In this document: positions 13,786-16,854 of the stretch, piece after piece
How the letters are laid out: each line of letters opens with the position of its first letter
Numbering within the stretch: position 1 is the first letter of the stretch
From: JAMBLL01 sp036985935
Lineage (GTDB): Bacteria > Actinomycetota > Acidimicrobiia > Spongiisociales > UBA5794
NCBI GenBank assembly: GCA_036985935.1
Contig: BTQP01000028.1
Coordinates: 1-16,854 of the forward strand
Direction: 5' to 3'
DNA: 16,854 bases
Notes under the pieces: model-generated
The model's database searches: none
What the model saw: only the letters and a program-made list of their open reading frames with translations
Told to the model about the DNA's origin: nothing
Translations under genes and position numbers: made by a program

Positions 13786-14362
13786 ACCCTGTGCCGGGTG
13801 TGAGATCTCTGACGACGTCGAGCTGGGTGGAGAACGCGATGGTCGCGTCGTTGTAGGCCTGGACAGCCGCTCGACGCAGAGTGCCATCATCGGGAGCGAG
13901 CAACCCGGCAATGACCGCATCCGCCTGGGTAACCAGTTCTTGTGAGGCAGTGATGGTGTCAGGCCATGCCGGCTGATACGGATCTGGCACCGTGGTCGCT
14001 GCGACCTGATCGGCGAGTTTCTGTGCGTCGTCACGCACGGCCGTGAAACCTGTTTCTGCTGCGTGGAGGTCGATCTCCTTCGCTTCCCACTGTGAGTTGA
14101 CACTGTTGAGCTCGACGAGCAGGTCAGCTGCGAGTGCCTCGAATCGATCAACCTCCGCGAGGAAAGCGAGGATGTCGTTTGGCAGCGTCGAAGTCGTCGT
14201 CGGTGCAACGGTTGTGGTCGTTGTTGCTGGAACTGTGGTGGTTGATGACGCCGAGACATCGGCCGCCGGCAAGGCGTTCACGAATACGTAGGTAAAGCCG
14301 ATCAGCGCGACGATCACGATAGGGAGTATCCAACGGCCTGGCTTGGGATCCTCTTTGCTCAC
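13784..14362 (-). CDS. Membrane-anchored hypothetical protein with Thr-rich linker
   Basis: This 192-residue protein starts at GTG 14362. A short charged N-terminus is followed by one hydrophobic helix (about 11-30), then a linker of mostly Thr, Ser, Pro and Val (about 38-60), then a helical, acidic domain of about 130 residues. The helix has no lipobox Cys, so it is probably a signal anchor with the rest outside the membrane. Thr-rich linkers of this kind are very common in Acidimicrobiia surface proteins. I recognise no family for the C-terminal domain, and its even heptad-like spacing of Leu and Ala suggests a helical bundle. It is divergent from the pteridine reductase gene, and the promoters of the two lie in the same 56-bp gap. 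Confidence 0.75.
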   Translation of the reverse strand: MSKEDPKPGRWILPIVIVALIGFTYVFVNALPAADVSASSTTTVPATTTTTVAPTTTSTLPNDILAFLAEVDRFEALAADLLVELNSVNSQWEAKEIDLHAAETGFTAVRDDAQKLADQVAATTVPDPYQPAWPDTITASQELVTQADAVIAGLLAPDDGTLRRAAVQAYNDATIAFSTQLDVVRDLTPGTG

Positions 14363-14375
14363 GCCCGAGAGCTTA
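14363..14375 (-). promoter_or_regulatory. Candidate leaderless -10 box for the hypothetical gene
   Basis: TAAGCT on the minus strand (14375-14370) lies 7 nt before GTG 14362, with no Shine-Dalgarno sequence in between. The spacing fits leaderless initiation. Confidence 0.4.
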
Positions 14376-14382
14376 GGCGGTA

Positions 14383-14411
14383 TCGGCAGAACAGGGCATC
14401 TTCGCTACGAT
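14383..14411 (+). promoter_or_regulatory. Candidate leaderless promoter of the pteridine reductase gene
   Basis: TCGGCA (14383-14388, 4 of 6 matches to the -35 consensus), a 17-nt spacer and TACGAT (14406-14411, 4 of 6). ATG 14419 follows 7 nt later. The box overlaps the alternative ATG at 14410, which argues for the later start. Confidence 0.5.
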
Positions 14412-14418
14412 GGCTGGC

Positions 14419-15150
14419 ATGGAACTCGACAGGAAGGTCGCCCTCGTCACCGGCGGCGCGGTCAGGGTCGGTAGAGCTATCAGTCTTGCGCTTGCGCGCG
14501 AGGGCGCTGACATCTATATCCACTACAACCGCTCCGAGGCACCTGCGGCGGAGCTCCGAGACATGATCGTCGACACGGGAGGCACTGCGGCGATCGGTTC
14601 GGGCGATCTTTCGAGCCCAGAGGCCGCACACTCCATCATTGCCGCAGCTACTGAAGCCCTCGGGCCAGTCTCGATCCTCGTCAACAGCGCATCGGGATTC
14701 CCGACCGACTCGATTCTTGATGTGACGGTCGAGCAATGGCGTAGAACAATGGATCTCACGCTTGGCTCTCCGCTATTTCTGATACAGGCCTTTGCGAAGC
14801 ATCTTGGTGACGAAGCCGAGGGTGCGGTCGTCAACGTCACCGATGTCAAGACCCAGCGGCCGTACCTGGAACATGTTTCCTACATGCTCGCCAAGGGCGG
14901 CGTCGACACTCTTACCAAGGCAGCCGCACTTGCGCTCGCCCCGAGGATCCGTGTCAATGCGGTTGCTCTCGGGGTGATATTGCCACCGCCGGGCGAGACG
15001 GAGGAGTATGTCAACGCCCTTGCGGAGGACATCCCGTTGGCGAGAGCTGGAGGTGCCGAGGTCGTCGCCGATACCGTGGTGTACCTCGCAAAGAACGATT
15101 TCGTAACGGGAGAGATCGTTCGGCTCGATGGCGGAGCGCATCTGGTGTAG
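14419..15150 (+). CDS. SDR oxidoreductase, pteridine reductase (PTR1/FolM)-like
   Basis: The 243-residue protein starts at ATG 14419, chosen because the -10 box overlaps the other ATG at 14410 and because SDR proteins commonly begin just before the first strand. The NADPH-binding motif is TGGAVRVG at 11-18, the TGxxxRxG form of pteridine reductases. HYNRS at 35-39 continues the match. Asp142, Tyr155 and Lys159 have the D-x12-Y-x3-K spacing of the PTR1 catalytic triad (D181, Y194, K198), replacing the Ser of ordinary SDRs. PTR1 and FolM reduce dihydro- or oxidised pterins, or dihydrofolate. The folB and folKE genes just downstream support a pterin role. It is not a typical FabG. The substrate is unproven. 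Confidence 0.8.
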   Translation: MELDRKVALVTGGAVRVGRAISLALAREGADIYIHYNRSEAPAAELRDMIVDTGGTAAIGSGDLSSPEAAHSIIAAATEALGPVSILVNSASGFPTDSILDVTVEQWRRTMDLTLGSPLFLIQAFAKHLGDEAEGAVVNVTDVKTQRPYLEHVSYMLAKGGVDTLTKAAALALAPRIRVNAVALGVILPPPGETEEYVNALAEDIPLARAGGAEVVADTVVYLAKNDFVTGEIVRLDGGAHLV

Positions 15151-15158
15151 GGGCGTCT

Positions 15159-15184
15159 TCGGTCCCCCCTGAAGGGAGGACCGA
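15159..15184 (+). terminator. Hairpin terminator after the pteridine reductase gene
   Basis: TCGGTCC (15159-15165) pairs with GGACCGA (15178-15184). Inside, after one C-A mismatch, CCC pairs with GGG around a TGAA loop. It begins 9 nt after the stop. No T-run follows. It separates the reductase gene from folB. Confidence 0.55.
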
Positions 15185-15218
15185 TCCGTCATCCGTCATC
15201 CGTCATCCGCAATCCGTT
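15184..15218 (+). repeat. Heptanucleotide tandem repeat upstream of folB
   Basis: Five consecutive 7-mers: ATCCGTC three times exactly, then ATCCGCA and ATCCGTT. The array ends at the proposed -10 box of folB, so a change in copy number would alter the upstream promoter sequence. The first base also closes the terminator hairpin. Confidence 0.9.
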
Positions 15219-15230
15219 TATCTTCTTGCC
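15219..15230 (+). promoter_or_regulatory. Candidate leaderless -10 box for folB
   Basis: TATCTT (15219-15224) is followed by 6 nt and ATG 15231. The gap is pyrimidine-rich and has no Shine-Dalgarno sequence. Any -35 element would fall inside the heptanucleotide repeat. Confidence 0.45.
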
Positions 15231-15596
15231 ATGGACCGCGTGCTCATCAAAGATCTGACTGTTTCCGGGATCATCGGGATCAATCCCGATGAGCGGATCA
15301 ACAAACAGGACATCTGTGTGAACGTTGCGATGTCCGTCGATATATCCCGGGCGGCGGTCTCGGATGACATCGCGGACGCTGTCAACTACCGCACGATCAC
15401 CAAGCGGATCATCGCTCATATCGAACAGGGTGAGCCGATGCTCGTCGAAAGGCTCGTCGAGGAGATCGCGGAAATGTGTTTGGAAGATGTGCGGGTGAAA
15501 GAGGTTGAAGTGACCGTAGAGAAACCCGGTGCATTGCGATATGCCCGCACAGTGGGAATCAGCATCGTGCGTTCGCGTACCGAACTCCCAAAGTAG
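15231..15596 (+). CDS. folB: Dihydroneopterin aldolase
   Basis: This 121-residue protein has the normal length for FolB. It converts 7,8-dihydroneopterin to 6-hydroxymethyl-7,8-dihydropterin and glycolaldehyde in cytoplasmic folate synthesis. GIIGINPDER at 13-22 contains the conserved catalytic-site Glu (Glu21). VNYRTI at 51-56 has the substrate Tyr53, Glu74 lies in LVERLVEEIA, and EKPGALRYAR at 97-106 has the catalytic Lys98. No ribosome-binding site precedes ATG 15231, which suits a leaderless transcript. The stop codon lies inside the ribosome-binding site of folKE, so the two genes form an operon. Confidence 0.93.
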   Translation: MDRVLIKDLTVSGIIGINPDERINKQDICVNVAMSVDISRAAVSDDIADAVNYRTITKRIIAHIEQGEPMLVERLVEEIAEMCLEDVRVKEVEVTVEKPGALRYARTVGISIVRSRTELPK

Positions 15597-15604
15597 GAGA
15601 CTGC

Positions 15605-16732
15605 ATGGATGACACAACCCGCTCGGCAACAGCCGTCATACTCGCAGGCTCGAACGTGGACAAAGAACGATGCATCCCAGAATCGATACGGCTGATGCGC
15701 AGGCATCCCGGCATCAACGTCAAGTCCGTGAGTTCATGTTACGAAACCTCGCCGGTCGGTGGCCCAGCAGACGCGCCCGACTTCTTCAACGCCGCAGCGC
15801 TTGTCACGACGGAACTCGACCCCGAGCAGCTAAGGGCAGAACTGCACGAAATCGAAAGCACGCTCGGTCGGGTACGGACAGACGACCCGAACGCTCCTCG
15901 AACAATCGATCTCGACGTCGTGCTCTATGACGACCTTGTGAAGGATTTCGACGGTTGGACTCTTCCAGATCCCGATCTGGAGACCCAACTGCATGTCGCG
16001 GTGCCCGTCGCCGATGTTGCTCCACGGTGGGTGCACCCGGCTTCGGGGCGAACAGCGGCGGACATCGCCGCAGAACTAGCAGCGGAAAAACCGGAGGGAA
16101 CTCCCAAAATGGCAATCAAACTCAGTACGCCCTATACGGCTCGTGCGATCGAGGATTTCGATGACGTCGAAAGTCCGTACGCCCCGCGGCTCGAGGAAAT
16201 CGTTCGCGATCAACTCATCGAGCTCGGTGAGGATCCAGACCGCGAGGGTCTTGAACGCACGCCGCTGCGGGTCGCCAAGGCTATGGACTTCCTCACGAGC
16301 GGATATACGACCTCACTCGACGAGGTTGTGAACGGCGCGATCTTCGATGCGGAGGGTGCCTCCGAAATGGTTATCGTGCGTGACGTCGAGTACTACTCGA
16401 TGTGCGAACACCACATGCTTCCGTTCTTTGGCAAAGCGACCGTCGCCTACCTACCAAAGGGCAAGATCATCGGGCTATCAAAGATCGCTCGTATCGTGGA
16501 TGTGTTCGCTCGTCGCCTCCAGGTTCAAGAACGTCTGACCAACCAGGTCGCCGATGCAATGACCGACATCCTGGAGCCCTTCGGAGTCGGCGTGGTCATC
16601 GAAGGAAAGCACCTCTGCATGATGATGCGCGGTGTCCAGAAACAGGAAAGCAACATGGTCACGAGCGCCATGCGCGGGACGTTCAAGACCGACCCGTTGA
16701 CGCGAAATGAGTTCCTGAACTTTACGAACTAG
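15605..16732 (+). CDS. folKE: Bifunctional HPPK / GTP cyclohydrolase I fusion (FolK-FolE)
   Basis: This 375-residue fusion starts at ATG 15605 with AGGAG at 15595-15599. Residues 5-165 are HPPK, which transfers pyrophosphate to 6-hydroxymethyl-dihydropterin: VILAGSNVDKE at 11-21, YETSPVGGP at 46-54 and APRTIDLD at 97-104 with Mg ligands Asp102 and Asp104. Residues from about 190 are GTP cyclohydrolase I, the first folate step (GTP to dihydroneopterin triphosphate). Its zinc ligands are Cys267 and His270 in CEHH, and Cys338 in GKHLCMMMRGV. So steps 1 and 4 are joined while FolB (step 3) is the separate gene before. A folKE fusion is known from Lactococcus lactis. Met169 (ATG 16109), with GGAGGG just upstream, could start a separate 207-residue FolE. 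Both domains look intact. Confidence 0.92.
   Translation: MDDTTRSATAVILAGSNVDKERCIPESIRLMRRHPGINVKSVSSCYETSPVGGPADAPDFFNAAALVTTELDPEQLRAELHEIESTLGRVRTDDPNAPRTIDLDVVLYDDLVKDFDGWTLPDPDLETQLHVAVPVADVAPRWVHPASGRTAADIAAELAAEKPEGTPKMAIKLSTPYTARAIEDFDDVESPYAPRLEEIVRDQLIELGEDPDREGLERTPLRVAKAMDFLTSGYTTSLDEVVNGAIFDAEGASEMVIVRDVEYYSMCEHHMLPFFGKATVAYLPKGKIIGLSKIARIVDVFARRLQVQERLTNQVADAMTDILEPFGVGVVIEGKHLCMMMRGVQKQESNMVTSAMRGTFKTDPLTRNEFLNFTN
16093..16111 (+). promoter_or_regulatory. Possible internal ribosome-binding site and start for FolE
   Basis: GGAGGG (16093-16098) lies 10 nt before the in-frame ATG 16109 at the junction of the HPPK and cyclohydrolase domains. The spacing is a little long. Used as a start, it would give a 207-residue FolE of normal size. 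Confidence 0.4.
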
Positions 16733-16743
16733 ACGAACCTCGT

Positions 16744-16758
16744 CCGGGATCTTTCCGG
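16744..16758 (+). terminator. Weak hairpin after folKE
   Basis: CCGGGA pairs with TTCCGG (one G-T pair) around a TCT loop, 11 nt after the folKE stop and just before the moaA promoter region. The stem is short and there is no T-run. Confidence 0.3.
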
Positions 16759-16786
16759 TTGGCTGGCTGAGATGGTCGGCTACCGT
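16759..16786 (+). promoter_or_regulatory. Candidate leaderless promoter for moaA
   Basis: TTGGCT (16759-16764, 4 of 6), a 16-nt spacer and TACCGT (16781-16786). ATG 16793 follows 6 nt later, again without a Shine-Dalgarno sequence. Confidence 0.4.
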
Positions 16787-16792
16787 TGCGGC

Positions 16793-16854
16793 ATGACAAT
16801 CGACCTGTTTGATCGTCCTATGCGAGATCTGCGGATCTCGGTGACGGATCGGTG
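16793..16854 (+). CDS. moaA: GTP 3',8-cyclase MoaA (3' partial, first 20 codons)
   Basis: ATG 16793 opens a frame that runs off the window after 20 codons. The visible end reads LFDRPMRDLRISVTDR and the next codon begins TG, consistent with Cys. MoaA proteins begin with a short stretch ending in LRISVTDRCNFRC, where the cysteines bind the radical-SAM Fe-S cluster. MoaA carries out the first step of molybdopterin synthesis, rearranging GTP. The radical-SAM CxxxCxxC itself lies outside the window, so the call rests on the N-terminal signature. Its neighbour folKE also consumes GTP. Confidence 0.82.
   Translation, partial: MTIDLFDRPMRDLRISVTDR

Noticed and set aside
1..16854. CRISPR arrays, prophage, toxin-antitoxin or defence operons, insertion sequences
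   Set aside because: Looked for on both strands. The only short-unit array is the 7-bp repeat before folB, and no transposase, integrase, Cas or toxin motifs were found apart from the HNH protein.

Overview
The window looks like chromosomal housekeeping DNA from a high-GC actinobacterium, most likely of the Acidimicrobiia or a nearby lineage. The grounds are an OmpR-type GlnR nitrogen regulator, a type II glutamine synthetase beside a type I enzyme, a DUF222/HNH protein, GTGA and ATGA gene overlaps, Thr-rich linkers after membrane anchors, and many starts with a TAnnnT box 6-7 nt before the start codon and no Shine-Dalgarno sequence (leaderless initiation). The taxon is an inference; no rRNA or tRNA gene was found. 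There is no CRISPR array, prophage or insertion sequence.

Layout. 1-1834 (+): the end of an FxsA-like membrane protein gene, a NUDIX hydrolase and an MBL-fold hydrolase, chained by GTGA overlaps. 1853-3004 (-): a DUF222/HNH endonuclease-like gene, the one gene with a selfish or accessory character, followed by about 300 bp without a gene. 3304-3972 (+): a kynurenine-formamidase-like cyclase with an altered metal motif, overlapping tail to tail with mrp (3954-5108, -), an Fe-S/P-loop carrier gene. An A-type Fe-S carrier gene (5214-5567, +) diverges from mrp. It is followed by RidA and an ALDH7-type aldehyde dehydrogenase (5673-7620), a polytopic membrane protein (7677-8399) and a large beta-propeller lipoprotein (8465-10537).

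10539-13709 is a compact nitrogen-assimilation locus. glnA (type I, alpha-like) and a glnR-like regulator are joined by an ATGA overlap on the minus strand. glnII (type II) runs the other way. The 181-bp divergent gap holds an array that fits the GlnR operator pattern of 5-mers separated by 6 nt. The regulator lacks the phospho-acceptor Asp, as GlnR proteins do. A strong bidirectional hairpin separates glnII from a membrane-anchored hypothetical protein (13784-14362, -).

14419 to the end is a pterin locus: a PTR1/FolM-like pteridine reductase, a terminator hairpin, a five-copy heptanucleotide tandem repeat, folB (apparently leaderless), a folK-folE fusion with a possible internal start for stand-alone FolE, and the first 20 codons of moaA. 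GTP is therefore directed into both folate (FolE, FolB, FolK) and molybdopterin (MoaA) by neighbouring genes. folP and folC are not in the window.

I see no clearly new defence or mobile system. The items most worth a second look are the glnA-glnR/glnII operator, the folKE fusion with an internal start, the leaderless-promoter pattern, the repeat in the folB promoter, the cyclase with two missing metal histidines, and an out-of-frame Cys-rich segment between the Fe-S carrier gene and ridA.
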